A stretch of 64,000 nucleotides of DNA from Neopararhizobium haloflavum (GCF_002750855.1 NZ_NWUC01000008.1:159394-223393); one strand, 5' to 3'. Shown: positions 16,509 through 25,767, numbered from the stretch's first letter. Numbers and translations: made by a program. Notes: a model not told the origin generated them from the sequence alone.

Positions 16509-18008
16509 ATGCTCGACGTCTACGCTCACGTCTTCACAGCCGGTCTCTACTGGGTCTTCCTCGGCGCCGGGATCGGCATCCTGGTCGGCTCCATCCCCGG
16601 CCTGTCGGGCGCGATGATCATCGCACTGGCGCTGCCCACCACCTATTTCATGGATGGCGGGGACGCGCTCCTTTTCCTCATCTCGATCTATATCGGCGCA
16701 ACGACCGGCGGGCTGATCAGCGCGACGCTGATGCGCATGCCCGGTACGGAAGCGGCGATCATGACGACGCTCGACGGCTACCCGATGGCCGCACGCGGCG
16801 AGCCGGCACGCGCGCTCGGCATCGGCGTCGCCGCGTCCTTCGTCGGCGGCATGGTGGCCTGGGCGATCCTGGCGCTCTTCTCGCCGCCGCTGTCGCTCAT
16901 CGCGGTGCGTTTCGGCCCCTATGAGATCTTCGCCATGACGGTCGTGGCGCTGACGCTGATCGCCGCCGTTTCGCGCGGCAGTCTCTTGAATGGGCTCCTT
17001 GCTGCAGCCCTCGGGGCGCTGATCTCGATGCCGGGCATCGATCCGATTTCCGGCACGATCCGCCTCACCTTCGGGCAGAACGATCTCGACAGCGGCCTGA
17101 CGCTGCTGCCGGCGATCCTCGGCATTCTCGTCCTCAGCCAGGTGATCGTCGATTGCGAGGACCTGAAGACGCGGCTGACCGCCAAGGCGGGTCTCGCCTT
17201 CGCCGTCATCAAGCTCAAGGATATCACCAACTACGCCTGGGCCTATGTCCGCTCGGCTTTGATCGGCACCTGGATCGGCATCCTGCCGGGCGTTGGCGGG
17301 ACCACCGCGTCGATCGCCGCCTATTCTGTCGCCAAGGCGACGTCGCGCACACCGGAAAAGTTCGGCCATGGCGCCGAGGAAGGCATCATCGCGTCGGAAA
17401 CGGCGAACAATGCAGGCACGGTCGGCGCCCTCGTGCCGCTGATCACGCTCGGCATTCCAGGCTCCGTCATCACCGCCATTCTTCTCGGGGCGATGGTGAT
17501 CCACAATCTCAATCCCGGTCCGCTGCTTTTCGCCGAGAATCCGGAAATCGCCTATACGGTGATCGCCGGGTCGCTTGCCGCCAACATTGCCATGCTGATC
17601 ATCATGCTGGTCGCGACGCCGTTCCTGGCCAAGCTGATGTATGTCAACAAGGTCTACCTGCTGCCACCGATCGTCGTCTTCTGCTTCATCGGTGCGTTCT
17701 CGGTCTCCAGCCGGTTCTTCGACATCGGCGTGATGCTCGCGTTCGCGGCGCTCGGCTACCTGATGGACAAGGCACGCATTCCGCCCGGCCCGTTCATCAT
17801 CGCCTATGTGCTGACGCCGATGGCGGAGCGAAATCTCAGGTCCGGCCTCGTGACCTATGACGGCAGCTTCATGCCGCTCCTCACCCGCCCGCTCTGCGCC
17901 TTCTTCCTCGCCGTCGCCGTCATCTCGGTCGTCTGGTCGGTCTGGGCGGAGATCAAGGCCTTTCGCGCCCGCCGCGCGGCGCAGCAAGCTTCCGGAGCTT
18001 CAGCATGA
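16509..18008 (+). CDS. TctA family large membrane subunit
   Basis: 499 residues, the usual TctA length, about 11-12 membrane segments. Family motifs include GIGILVGSIPGLSGAMIIAL near residue 20, TPEKFGHGAEEGIIASETANNAGTVGALVPLITLGIPGS around 275-315 and NLNPGPLLF. It forms the sodium-coupled channel with TctB. Its last four bases overlap the start of the hydroxyacid oxidase gene (ATGA), tying import to oxidation. Confidence 0.93.
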   Translation: MLDVYAHVFTAGLYWVFLGAGIGILVGSIPGLSGAMIIALALPTTYFMDGGDALLFLISIYIGATTGGLISATLMRMPGTEAAIMTTLDGYPMAARGEPARALGIGVAASFVGGMVAWAILALFSPPLSLIAVRFGPYEIFAMTVVALTLIAAVSRGSLLNGLLAAALGALISMPGIDPISGTIRLTFGQNDLDSGLTLLPAILGILVLSQVIVDCEDLKTRLTAKAGLAFAVIKLKDITNYAWAYVRSALIGTWIGILPGVGGTTASIAAYSVAKATSRTPEKFGHGAEEGIIASETANNAGTVGALVPLITLGIPGSVITAILLGAMVIHNLNPGPLLFAENPEIAYTVIAGSLAANIAMLIIMLVATPFLAKLMYVNKVYLLPPIVVFCFIGAFSVSSRFFDIGVMLAFAALGYLMDKARIPPGPFIIAYVLTPMAERNLRSGLVTYDGSFMPLLTRPLCAFFLAVAVISVVWSVWAEIKAFRARRAAQQASGASA

Positions 18009-19171
18009 GCACGCTTCTGCCCATTTCCATCGACGATTTTCGTGACCATGCGCGTCGCCGCGTGCCGCGCCTGTTCTTCGACTATTGCGATGGGGGCGCC
18101 GGCACGGAGAGCGCGCTGCGTGGCAATGTCGAACGCTTCGGCGCCATCAAGATGATGCCGCGCGGGCCGCGCAACATCGCACACCGCTCGAGCCGGGTGA
18201 GCCTGTTCGGCCGCGATTATGCCATGCCGCTCGGCATCGCGCCGATCGGTCTTGCCAACCTCTTCTGGCCGGGCACGGACATCGCGTTCGCCAAGGCCGC
18301 GCGCAAGGCGGACATCCCGCATGTGCTGAGCACGGCGGCCAGCACGATGATCGAGGACGTGGCACCCGTCGTCGGCGACAATGGCTGGTATCAGCTCTAT
18401 ACCTCGAAGGACGACGCGGTCACCGAAGACCTGTTGTCGCGCGCGGAAAAGGCCGGCTACCATGTGCTGGTGGTGACGGTCGACGTCGCCCTGCCCGGCA
18501 AGCGCCGGCGCGACCTTCGCAATGGCTTCCGCCTGCCGATGCCGATGGGCCCGAAATTCGCCCTCCAGCTGGCGCGCTGCCCGGCATGGTCCTTCGCCTC
18601 GCTTGGCAAGCCGATCCCGCGCATCGTCAACCTGGAGCGCTACGCACCGGCATCCAGCGCGCAGTCGCTTGCCGCCTTCATGGCGGCGCAGATCTCGCCG
18701 ATGGTGGATCTCGACCAGATCTCGCGCATCCGCGAACGCTGGAAGGGGCCCCTCGTCGTCAAGGGAATTCTCGGTCCGGCCGATGCGGCTGCGCTGGCCG
18801 AACGCGGCGTTGACGGGGTCATCGTCTCCAATCATGGCGGCCGGCAGCTTGACAGCGCGCCGGCAACGATCGACGCCTTGCCGGCGGTGGTCGCGGCGGC
18901 CGGAGAGCGCATGGCCGTGATGGTCGACGGTGGGGTGCGCACCGGCGAGGATGTGGCCAAGGCGCTGGCGCTTGGCGCGCGCTTCGTCTTTGCCGGCCGG
19001 CCGTTTCTCTATGGGATGGCAGCGACCGGCAGCGGCGATCCGGCGGTCGAGGTTCTCAAGGACGAATTCGACCGGGTGCTCGGCCATCTGGGATGTCCGA
19101 ACGTCGCCGACCTCGATGCCAGCTTCATCTGGCGCGACGACAAGGGCCACCGCGAAAGGCAGACCGCCTGA
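18005..19171 (+). CDS. FMN-dependent alpha-hydroxyacid oxidase/dehydrogenase (LldD/glycolate oxidase family)
   Basis: 388 residues, the family's full length. The FMN barrel shows FDYCDGGAGTE near residue 25, Tyr132 in the YQLYTSKD segment, Lys253 in LVVKGIL, catalytic His277 and Arg280 in SNHGGRQLD, and the phosphate-binding DGGVRTGEDV and GRPFLYG. These enzymes oxidise (S)-2-hydroxyacids (lactate, mandelate, glycolate) to 2-oxoacids. Translational overlap with TctA suggests it acts on the imported hydroxyacid. Lactate and mandelate dehydrogenases cannot be separated here by eye. Confidence 0.9.
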   Translation: MSTLLPISIDDFRDHARRRVPRLFFDYCDGGAGTESALRGNVERFGAIKMMPRGPRNIAHRSSRVSLFGRDYAMPLGIAPIGLANLFWPGTDIAFAKAARKADIPHVLSTAASTMIEDVAPVVGDNGWYQLYTSKDDAVTEDLLSRAEKAGYHVLVVTVDVALPGKRRRDLRNGFRLPMPMGPKFALQLARCPAWSFASLGKPIPRIVNLERYAPASSAQSLAAFMAAQISPMVDLDQISRIRERWKGPLVVKGILGPADAAALAERGVDGVIVSNHGGRQLDSAPATIDALPAVVAAAGERMAVMVDGGVRTGEDVAKALALGARFVFAGRPFLYGMAATGSGDPAVEVLKDEFDRVLGHLGCPNVADLDASFIWRDDKGHRERQTA

Positions 19172-19177
19172 CTGGGA

Positions 19178-19945
19178 TCAAAGTCCTTCCTCGCCGTAAA
19201 GGTCGCGCTCGGCCGACGAGGCGGCGCATTGAAGGACGCCGAGCGCCGCCATCATCGACGGATCGGTGAACCGGCTGGCCGGCCCGAAGGCCGACAGCCC
19301 GGCGATCATCTTGCCAGTACGCGTGAGCACCGGGACGGCGATCGCCTTGATGCCGTCTTCGCGCTCGCAATTGTTGATGGCGTGGCCGCGCGCGCGGACC
19401 GCATCGATCTCGCGCTCCAGCGCATCGGGATCGATCAGGGTCGTGTCGGTAAAGCGCTTTCGCTCGATGGCTTGCAGATAGCGCCGCAGATCGTGCTCCG
19501 GCATGTGCGCCAGCCACAGTTTTCCATGTGCCGTGCAATAGGCTTCGAGCTGCGTGCCGACGCGAATGTCGACGGAAAGCGAGCGTGTGGAGACGGCACG
19601 CGCAATGCAGAACACCATGTCCGAGCGGAACACCGTCGCCATGGTCGCCTCCTTGATCTCGGCGGTCATCGCGTTGAGACGGGGCTGGAAATAATGCGCC
19701 AGGGCGTCGTTCTGCAGCACCCTGTCCCCGAGATCGGCAAAGACGTAGCCGAGCCTGTAGACACCCTTCGACACGGCAATGATGGCGCCGACATGCTGCA
19801 AGGTTCGCAGGAAGCGGTGCGCTGTCACGCCGTTCATGTGAAGTTCGCTCGCGACCTCGGACGCGGTGATCTCTGTCCTGGCTTCCGAAAAGAGCTTGAG
19901 GACCTGGAATGCCTTGACCACCGATCCGTTGATCTGCGCAGCCAT
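19178..19945 (-). CDS. IclR family transcriptional regulator
   Basis: 255 residues. N-terminal winged helix (VVKAFQVLKLFSEARTEITASEVASELHMNGVTAHRFLRTLQHVGAI) and C-terminal IclR effector domain with KLWLAHMPEHDLRRYL. It is the last gene of the TRAP operon reading left from 22949, 19 bp after DctM, and converges with the hydroxyacid oxidase gene. It probably controls this TRAP operon and/or the divergent thiamine-diphosphate enzyme gene. Confidence 0.9.
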   Translation of the reverse strand: MAAQINGSVVKAFQVLKLFSEARTEITASEVASELHMNGVTAHRFLRTLQHVGAIIAVSKGVYRLGYVFADLGDRVLQNDALAHYFQPRLNAMTAEIKEATMATVFRSDMVFCIARAVSTRSLSVDIRVGTQLEAYCTAHGKLWLAHMPEHDLRRYLQAIERKRFTDTTLIDPDALEREIDAVRARGHAINNCEREDGIKAIAVPVLTRTGKMIAGLSAFGPASRFTDPSMMAALGVLQCAASSAERDLYGEEGL

Positions 19946-19964
19946 GGCGCCTCCCGCCTCCTTG

Positions 19965-21287
19965 TCAGCCCAGCAGCGCCGGAAGGGCGAGGACGAGCGA
20001 GGGGAATGCCACGAGCAGCGCGACGCGGATGAGCTCTACGCCGAAGAACGGCAGCGCGCCCTTGAAGGTCTCGCTCATCGGCACGCCCTTGGCCATCGCG
20101 TTGATGACGAAGACGTTCATCCCCACGGGCGGTGTGATCAGCCCGAGTTCCACCACCACCAGCGCAAGGATGCCGAACCAGATCTTGGTCTCGTCCGGCG
20201 TCAGGCCGAAATCGAGCCCGGAGATGACGGGCCAGAAGAACGGGATGGCGAGTAGGATCATCGACAGGCTGTCCATCAGGCAGCCGAGGAAGATCAGCGC
20301 GATGAGGAGCAGGATCAGGATCATGTGCGGGGAAAGCCCGCTTTCGGCCATCATTTGGGCGGCGGCCTGCGGAACCCCGCCGCGCGACATGAAGATTTCC
20401 AGGAGCTCGGCGCCGATCAGGATCATGTAGATCATGCCGGACGTCTTGGCGGTCGAAAGGATCGCCGCGCGCAGCCCGCGCCACGAGATGAGCCGGCGGG
20501 CCAGTCCGTAGACAAGGACGAGGAACACGCCGATCGCGGCGGCTGGCGTCGGATTGAAGAAGCCGAGATAGATCCCGCCGATCACCAGGCCGAAAATGGC
20601 GACCACGGGCAAGACACCGAGCGATGCGGCGATGAATTCCTCGCGGTCGACCGGATCGGCGCGCGGGCCGGAATTGGGGAAGACGCGGACATAGACCGCG
20701 ATGGTCAGGATGAAGAGCGCGACCGCCATGAGGCCCGGCAGGAAGGCAGCGGCGAACATGTCGACGATGTTCGCCTCGACGATGACCGAATAGACGACGA
20801 GCACGACGGAGGGCGGGATGAGGATGCCGAGTACGCCACCGGCAGCCAGCGTTCCCGTCGCCAGCGCCGGGGAATACTTGTAGCGTCTGAGTTCCGGCAG
20901 GGCGACCTGACCCATCGTCGAGGCCGTGGCGAGCGAGGAGCCGCAGACCGCGCCGAAGCCGGCGCAGGCGGCGACAGCCGACATCGCGACACCGCCCTTG
21001 AACCGGCCGAGCCAGGCATTGGCGGCGCGAAACAGGCCCTGCGAAAGTTCCGCCTGGGTCGCCAGATGCCCCATCAGGACGAAGAGCGGCACCACGGACA
21101 GGTCGTAATTGGAGAAGATGCCGTAGGCGAGCGTCTTCATCTGCGACATCAGGATCGCCGGTCCGAACAGCATCATCGTGCCGGCGCCGCCGACGATGAT
21201 CATGGAATAGGCGATCGGCATGCGGATCGCGATCAGCACGACCAGCAGCACGAGACCGGACACGCCGAGCGTCAGTTCACTTCCCAT
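19965..21287 (-). CDS. TRAP transporter large permease (DctM family)
   Basis: 440 residues, about 12 membrane segments. DctM signatures: VPLFVLMGHLATQAELSQGLFRA, AACAGFGAVCGSSLATASTMGQVALPELRRYKYSPALATGTLAAGG and LIPPSVVLVVYSVIVEANIVDMFAA. It is distinct from the DctM at 7237. It follows DctQ by 21 bp and forms a second organic-acid importer in this window. Confidence 0.92.
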   Translation of the reverse strand: MGSELTLGVSGLVLLVVLIAIRMPIAYSMIIVGGAGTMMLFGPAILMSQMKTLAYGIFSNYDLSVVPLFVLMGHLATQAELSQGLFRAANAWLGRFKGGVAMSAVAACAGFGAVCGSSLATASTMGQVALPELRRYKYSPALATGTLAAGGVLGILIPPSVVLVVYSVIVEANIVDMFAAAFLPGLMAVALFILTIAVYVRVFPNSGPRADPVDREEFIAASLGVLPVVAIFGLVIGGIYLGFFNPTPAAAIGVFLVLVYGLARRLISWRGLRAAILSTAKTSGMIYMILIGAELLEIFMSRGGVPQAAAQMMAESGLSPHMILILLLIALIFLGCLMDSLSMILLAIPFFWPVISGLDFGLTPDETKIWFGILALVVVELGLITPPVGMNVFVINAMAKGVPMSETFKGALPFFGVELIRVALLVAFPSLVLALPALLG

Positions 21288-21308
21288 GGGTAGCCTTCCG
21301 GGCGTTCG

Positions 21309-21833
21309 TCACAGCAATTCGCCGCTTTCGGAAACGCGCCCCTTGAGCGCGTCGACGAGCGTGATCGCAGCGGCGATCACATAAAGCACGAGCGAGATCA
21401 GGATCGGGATGTAGGCGATCCAGAGCGGGAACTGGTAGATCGCGGTGGTCTCGCGATAGGTCCGCATGTCGAGAAATCCGCCATACATGCGCCAGAGCAG
21501 GAACGCGGCAAAACCCGTCGCCGCGAGGGAGGCAAGGACGGCGAGCACCTGGAGAACGCGCGGCCCCGCGCCGGCCGTGAAGATGTCGGCCGTGACGTTG
21601 GAGCCGGTCAGCTGACAGTAGGGCAGAAACGCAAAGACCGTGATCGCGACACCGACCTCGACGATCTCGAAATCGCCGGGAAACGGGCTCCCGGCGAAGA
21701 TGAGGCTGACGAGGCTGAAGGCGTTGATGAACACGACGGCGAACAGCACGAGCCCGCCGGCGATCGCCCAGTATTCGATGATCCGGCGGGCCAGCCCCGC
21801 CGGATGGTCTTGTGCTTCAGCCTCTGTGCTCAT
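21309..21833 (-). CDS. TRAP transporter small permease (DctQ family)
   Basis: 174 residues with four hydrophobic segments. The SPFPGDFEIVEVGVAITVFAFLPYCQLTGSNV region holds the conserved acidic and small residues of DctQ, with a Pro-Tyr-x-Gln in place of the more usual motif. It starts 12 bp after the binding-protein stop and is followed by DctM. Confidence 0.88.
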   Translation of the reverse strand: MSTEAEAQDHPAGLARRIIEYWAIAGGLVLFAVVFINAFSLVSLIFAGSPFPGDFEIVEVGVAITVFAFLPYCQLTGSNVTADIFTAGAGPRVLQVLAVLASLAATGFAAFLLWRMYGGFLDMRTYRETTAIYQFPLWIAYIPILISLVLYVIAAAITLVDALKGRVSESGELL

Positions 21834-21845
21834 CGGTCCTGCGGC

Positions 21846-22949
21846 CTATTGCGCGTCTTCTTCTTCGGCATCAGCGCCCGCATCGGCGGCGGCGCCGCTC
21901 GAATGCGATTCAATGGCCGCGCGGGCCGCATCGACCAGTGCCTGGCCGTCGATGCCGCTCGCGGTCACTTCCTCGACCCAGCGATCGACGACAGGTTCGA
22001 GAACGGTGCGGAAGGCTTCGGTTTCCTCGTCGCTGAGCGTGATGTGCTCGTTGCCGGCTTCGGTTGCGAGCGCGATGCCGCCATTGTCGATCTCGCGCCA
22101 GATCTCGCCGACCTCACGCAACCACTCCTCGCCGGAATTGTCTTCGAAGATCTGCTGGATGTCTTCCGGCAGGCCATCCCAGGTGGCCTGGTTCATCGAA
22201 ACCTGGAAGGTCGTCGTGCCGAAGCGCGTCATGTCGGCGCCTTCGATCTGGTAGTCCGTCAGATCCTGCAGGCTGAGCGCCGGAATGATTTCCCACGGGA
22301 TCAGCGCGCCGTCCACGACCTGGCGCGAAAGTGCCTGCGGCAGGTCCGGCACGGGCATGGAAACGGGGCTCGCGCCGAGCGCCTCGACCACCCAGGCGCC
22401 GGTGCGTGTGGGGATGCGAACCTGCATGCCTTCCATGTCTTCCGGCGTGCGCACTTCGGTGTCGACGGTGTGGATCGCCTGTCCGGCATGGACGTGGGTG
22501 AAGAGCACCTTGATGCCCTCATATTCCTCGGCAAGGTACTCGTCGAAGAGGTCGCGCATGGCAAGGTTCGTCGCCACCGGATCGTTGGTGTGGATAAACG
22601 GCAGTTCGAACACTTCCGAGCGCGGGAACAGGCCAGCCGTGTAGCCGTTCACCGTCCAGACGATGTCGACGACACCGTCACGTACCTGGCGGATCAGCTC
22701 CGGCGGGCGTCCGCCGAGCGACATGGACGGATAAAGCTCGATCTCGACCCGGCCTTCGGAGGCTTCCTCGATGCGCTCGGCCCACGGCTCCAGCATGTCG
22801 GTCTGCGCCGGTGCCTGCGGGCCGAGGAAATGGTGAAGGGTCAGCGTGATCGGCTCGTCCTGAGCCGATGCGGCACCTGCGAGCATGATGGTTCCGAGCG
22901 CGGCACCTGCACACAGCGCGGCCGACCGGACCTTGAAAGTCTTGTGCAT
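21846..22949 (-). CDS. TRAP transporter solute-binding protein (DctP family)
   Basis: 367 residues, a little longer than usual because of an Ala/Asp/Glu-rich tail (about 15 residues ending EEEDAQ). Signal peptide to about residue 29 (GAASAQDE). The core shows LTLHHFLGPQAPAQTDML, the conserved Arg in MQVRIPTRTGAWVVEALGA and MPVPDLPQALSRQVVDGALIPWE. The pocket segment differs from the DctP at 5766, so a different ligand is likely. GGGAGGAAA precedes the start. Confidence 0.9.
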   Translation of the reverse strand: MHKTFKVRSAALCAGAALGTIMLAGAASAQDEPITLTLHHFLGPQAPAQTDMLEPWAERIEEASEGRVEIELYPSMSLGGRPPELIRQVRDGVVDIVWTVNGYTAGLFPRSEVFELPFIHTNDPVATNLAMRDLFDEYLAEEYEGIKVLFTHVHAGQAIHTVDTEVRTPEDMEGMQVRIPTRTGAWVVEALGASPVSMPVPDLPQALSRQVVDGALIPWEIIPALSLQDLTDYQIEGADMTRFGTTTFQVSMNQATWDGLPEDIQQIFEDNSGEEWLREVGEIWREIDNGGIALATEAGNEHITLSDEETEAFRTVLEPVVDRWVEEVTASGIDGQALVDAARAAIESHSSGAAADAGADAEEEDAQ

Positions 22950-23067
22950 CGTTTTTCCTCCCAGCGATGTTTTGCGCGCGTATCACACTGCGCGATTTCG
23001 GTTGACCGTGCAAAGCCATCCCAAAGTCTATTGCCGGCCGACATTGGCAGGGAGATTGACGAGACCG

Positions 23068-23095
23068 CGTCAGGTTGTCAATAATTGAACTGACG
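23068..23095. promoter_or_regulatory. Nested inverted repeats in the TRAP/thiamine-enzyme divergent region
   Basis: Outer arms CGTCAG (23068-23073) and CTGACG (23090-23095) enclose TCAATAATTGA (23078-23088), an 11-bp palindrome with a central A. They lie 20-47 bp before the ATG at 23115. The centres are offset by 1.5 bp, so two overlapping sites are possible. The IclR regulator at 19178 is the obvious candidate ligand. Confidence 0.45.
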
Positions 23096-23114
23096 ATTTC
23101 AAATATAGTAACGA

Positions 23115-24878
23115 ATGGGCGTAAGAATGGCGAAAACGGTAGCGGCGGATCGATCCGGCGAGCGTGACACGGTGGCGGGCGAGACGCAAAGCATGACGGC
23201 GGGCGGCGCCCTCCTGGCCCGCATGAAGGCGCTCGGCGTCGACTATATCTTCGCCAATTCCGGCACGGACTTCCCGCCGATCATCGAAGGGCTGGCCGAG
23301 GCGGAAGCCAAGGGCATGGAGCTTCCCCAGGCCCTCGTCATGCCGCACGAGGCGGCTGCGATGGGCATGGCGCACGGCTATTATTTCGCTACCGGCCGTG
23401 CCCAGGCGGTGATGGCGCACACCAATGTCGGGCTCGCCAATTGTGCGCTCGGCGCGATCAACGCCGCAACCGATCATGTGCCGATGCTGCTTTTTTCCGG
23501 CCGCACGCCGACGACGGAGAAGGGCCGGCTCGGCACACGCACCGTGCCGATCGGCTGGGGCCAGGAGATGCGCGATCAGGCGGCGCTGGTGCGCGAGGCC
23601 TGCAAATGGGATTATGAACTGCGTTTTCCCGAACAGGTGGTGGACTCGATCGACCGGGCTTATGCGATCGCCGGCGCGGCGCCGCGCGGGCCGGTCTATG
23701 TGAGCCTGCCGCGCGAGGTGCTGTGCCAGCCCTGCCCCGCCGACGGGCTCGATGCGCCCGCTTCGATCACGCCGCCGGCGCTCGGCCTGCATCAGCCGAG
23801 CATCGAACAGGCGGCGAAGATCCTTGCTGCGTCGAAGAACCCGCTGATCATCGCGCAGCGTGGCGCGGGCTCCGATGCGGGCTTTGCCGCGCTTGCGGCC
23901 ATCGCCGAGCGCCACGCCATCCCGGTCTGCCAGTACTGGGCGGTCAAGCTCGCCATCGCGCTCGACCATCCGATGGCCGCGCCGTTCGACCCGGCAGCAC
24001 TGATCGAGAAGGCCGACGCCATTCTGGTCATCGATTCGCTTGCGCCATGGTCCCCGGACATCCACGAACTTCAGCCCGGCTGCAAGGTGATCCATCTCGG
24101 CCAGGATCCGCTCTACAGCCGGTTTCCGGTGCGCAATTTCCGCTGCGACCTGGCGATCACGGCAGATGTCGCCGATGGCCTGATGGCGCTCGACACGGCC
24201 CTTTCCGCCGCCGATGTCGACAGCGACGTGGTGGAGCAACGCCGCACGCGTGTCGCCTGCGACAACAAGAGCGCTCGCCAGGCGGCGATTGCGCGGGCCA
24301 AGGCGGGCAATGGCTCGCCCATGACCAAGGACTGGGTGAGCCTGTGTCTGTCCGATGCGGTCAAGTCCAGGGACGCCTCCATCCTCTCCGAACTCGGTGC
24401 ACCGATGGCACCGATGGCGCTCGACCATCCCCGCGCCTGGTATCAGGAGCCGCATTCGGGCGGGCTTGGCTGGTCGTTCCCCGCGGCGCTTGGCATGCAG
24501 CTTGCCGATCGCGACCGGCTGATCGTCGCGACCATGGGCGACGGCGCCTATATGTTCGCAAATCCGGTCGCCTGCCACCAGATCGCCGAGGCGCTCGACC
24601 TGCCCATTCTCATCGTCATCGTCAACAACGCCGAGTGGGGCGCGGTGCGCCACTCCGTCCTCGGCATCTACCCCGATGGCTATGCGTCGAAAACCAACCG
24701 GATGCCGCTGACCGCGCTCTCTCCAGTGCCGGATTTCACCAAGGTCGCCGAGGCCAGCCGGGCCTATGCCCGCACCGTGACGGATGGCGCGGACCTTCCG
24801 GACGCGCTCAGCGAGGCGATCCGCCACATCGAGGAGAACCGCACGCTGGCGCTGCTCGACGTCAGGGTGCGTCCGTAG
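23115..24878 (+). CDS. Thiamine-diphosphate-requiring enzyme, acetolactate synthase/benzoylformate decarboxylase superfamily
   Basis: 587 residues. The N-terminal pyrimidine domain has Glu in MPHEAAAMGMAHGYY, the middle domain spans about residues 225-350, and the C-terminal diphosphate domain has TMGDGAYMFANPVACHQIAEALDLPILIVIVNN (GDG...NN). It uses thiamine diphosphate to act on a 2-oxoacid. Acetolactate synthase needs a regulatory subunit and usually an FAD-site pattern; neither is evident, and the divergent TRAP operon points to catabolic decarboxylation or lyase action. Start choice is uncertain: ATG 23115, ATG 23127 or ATG 23193 are possible and none has a strong ribosome site. Confidence 0.85.
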   Translation: MGVRMAKTVAADRSGERDTVAGETQSMTAGGALLARMKALGVDYIFANSGTDFPPIIEGLAEAEAKGMELPQALVMPHEAAAMGMAHGYYFATGRAQAVMAHTNVGLANCALGAINAATDHVPMLLFSGRTPTTEKGRLGTRTVPIGWGQEMRDQAALVREACKWDYELRFPEQVVDSIDRAYAIAGAAPRGPVYVSLPREVLCQPCPADGLDAPASITPPALGLHQPSIEQAAKILAASKNPLIIAQRGAGSDAGFAALAAIAERHAIPVCQYWAVKLAIALDHPMAAPFDPAALIEKADAILVIDSLAPWSPDIHELQPGCKVIHLGQDPLYSRFPVRNFRCDLAITADVADGLMALDTALSAADVDSDVVEQRRTRVACDNKSARQAAIARAKAGNGSPMTKDWVSLCLSDAVKSRDASILSELGAPMAPMALDHPRAWYQEPHSGGLGWSFPAALGMQLADRDRLIVATMGDGAYMFANPVACHQIAEALDLPILIVIVNNAEWGAVRHSVLGIYPDGYASKTNRMPLTALSPVPDFTKVAEASRAYARTVTDGADLPDALSEAIRHIEENRTLALLDVRVRP

Positions 24879-25007
24879 CGCGATGACGTCAACGTGATCG
24901 GTTTGACAACGCGATTGCACATCGAGGTGAAACTCGCCTTGTGACCGTCCCGTAGCTTCCTCGAACTCTGCCGTTCTGGCGGAGGACAACCGACGGGAGA
25001 CGTCACA

Positions 25008-25709
25008 ATGATCAAGTCCCTTATCCGCGCTGCTGCAATCGGTACCCTCATGGCCGGCACCAGCCTTGCCACCGTCGCCGTAGCCCAGGAATCCGGGTCA
25101 TCGACCGGTGCAATGGATGCCCCCGGTGCATCGAACACGATGGAACCGGATTCCGGCATGACGGGCGATTCCGACATGTCGTCCGACGCCGAGATGCCAG
25201 CCGAAGGCGATATGGCCGCATCGGGCGATATGCCCATGGTCGGCGGTGCACCGATGGATCCGGCCAAGCCGATCCCCGAAAATGCGTCCGCTGCATCCAA
25301 CCTGACGACGCTCGTCGCGGCGGTTCAGGCTGCCGGTCTCGTCGAAACGCTCGGCGGCGAAGGCCCATTCACCGTCTTCGCACCGACGAACGAGGCCTTC
25401 GAGGCCTTGCCCGAGGGCACGGTCGAGACCCTTCTGGAGCCTGAAAACAAGGACCAGCTGACCAAGATCCTCACCTATCACGTGGTCCCGGCCGAGGCGA
25501 CCTCCGCAGCCGCCATGCAGATGATCGAGGACGATGGCGGCAAGCACAACGTCACGACTGTGTCGGGTGATACGCTGACGCTTCAGATGGACGGCGACAA
25601 TCTCGTCGTCTTCGATGAAAGCGGCAACGCGGCCACCGTCACCCAGGCGGACGTCATGCAGTCGAACGGCGTCGTCCACATCATCGACACGGTGCTGATG
25701 CCGCAGTAA
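25008..25709 (+). CDS. Secreted fasciclin-domain protein with Met/Asp/Ser-rich linker
   Basis: 233 residues. Signal peptide to about residue 27 (ATVAVAQE), then about 60 residues of low-complexity sequence rich in Met, Asp, Ser and Gly with a loose repeat ending in GDM or DAEM, then one complete fasciclin (FAS1) domain from about residue 98. FAS1 landmarks are TVFAPTNEAFEALP (H1), the YH box in LTYHVVPA and NGVVHIIDTVLMPQ (H2) at the very end. The family acts in adhesion or cell-envelope contacts; the linker could bind metal or span the periplasm. A good terminator follows. Confidence 0.9.
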   Translation: MIKSLIRAAAIGTLMAGTSLATVAVAQESGSSTGAMDAPGASNTMEPDSGMTGDSDMSSDAEMPAEGDMAASGDMPMVGGAPMDPAKPIPENASAASNLTTLVAAVQAAGLVETLGGEGPFTVFAPTNEAFEALPEGTVETLLEPENKDQLTKILTYHVVPAEATSAAAMQMIEDDGGKHNVTTVSGDTLTLQMDGDNLVVFDESGNAATVTQADVMQSNGVVHIIDTVLMPQ

Positions 25710-25738
25710 CGCGCGCGATCAAGTGACGAAAATGAGCA

Positions 25739-25767
25739 ATGGGCCGGCGGATCATCCGCCGGCCCAT
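25739..25767 (+). terminator. Rho-independent-like terminator after the fasciclin gene
   Basis: ATGGGCCGGCGGAT and ATCCGCCGGCCCAT are perfect complements around a single C; in RNA about 12 bp pair with a 5-nt loop, followed by TTTG. It lies 30 bp after the fasciclin stop and 31 bp before the helicase start, and it rules out the helicase start candidates further upstream. Confidence 0.75.

Noticed and set aside
23115-24878. Calling the thiamine-diphosphate enzyme acetolactate synthase (ilvB)
   Set aside because: No ilvH-type small subunit is adjacent and the context is a divergent importer; a catabolic role is as likely, so no gene symbol was given.
24879-25007. Promoter of an ECF-sigma type before the fasciclin gene
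   Set aside because: GTGAAAC-like and TTGACA-like words occur, but no pair has both the correct hexamers and spacing, so no specific sigma factor can be supported.
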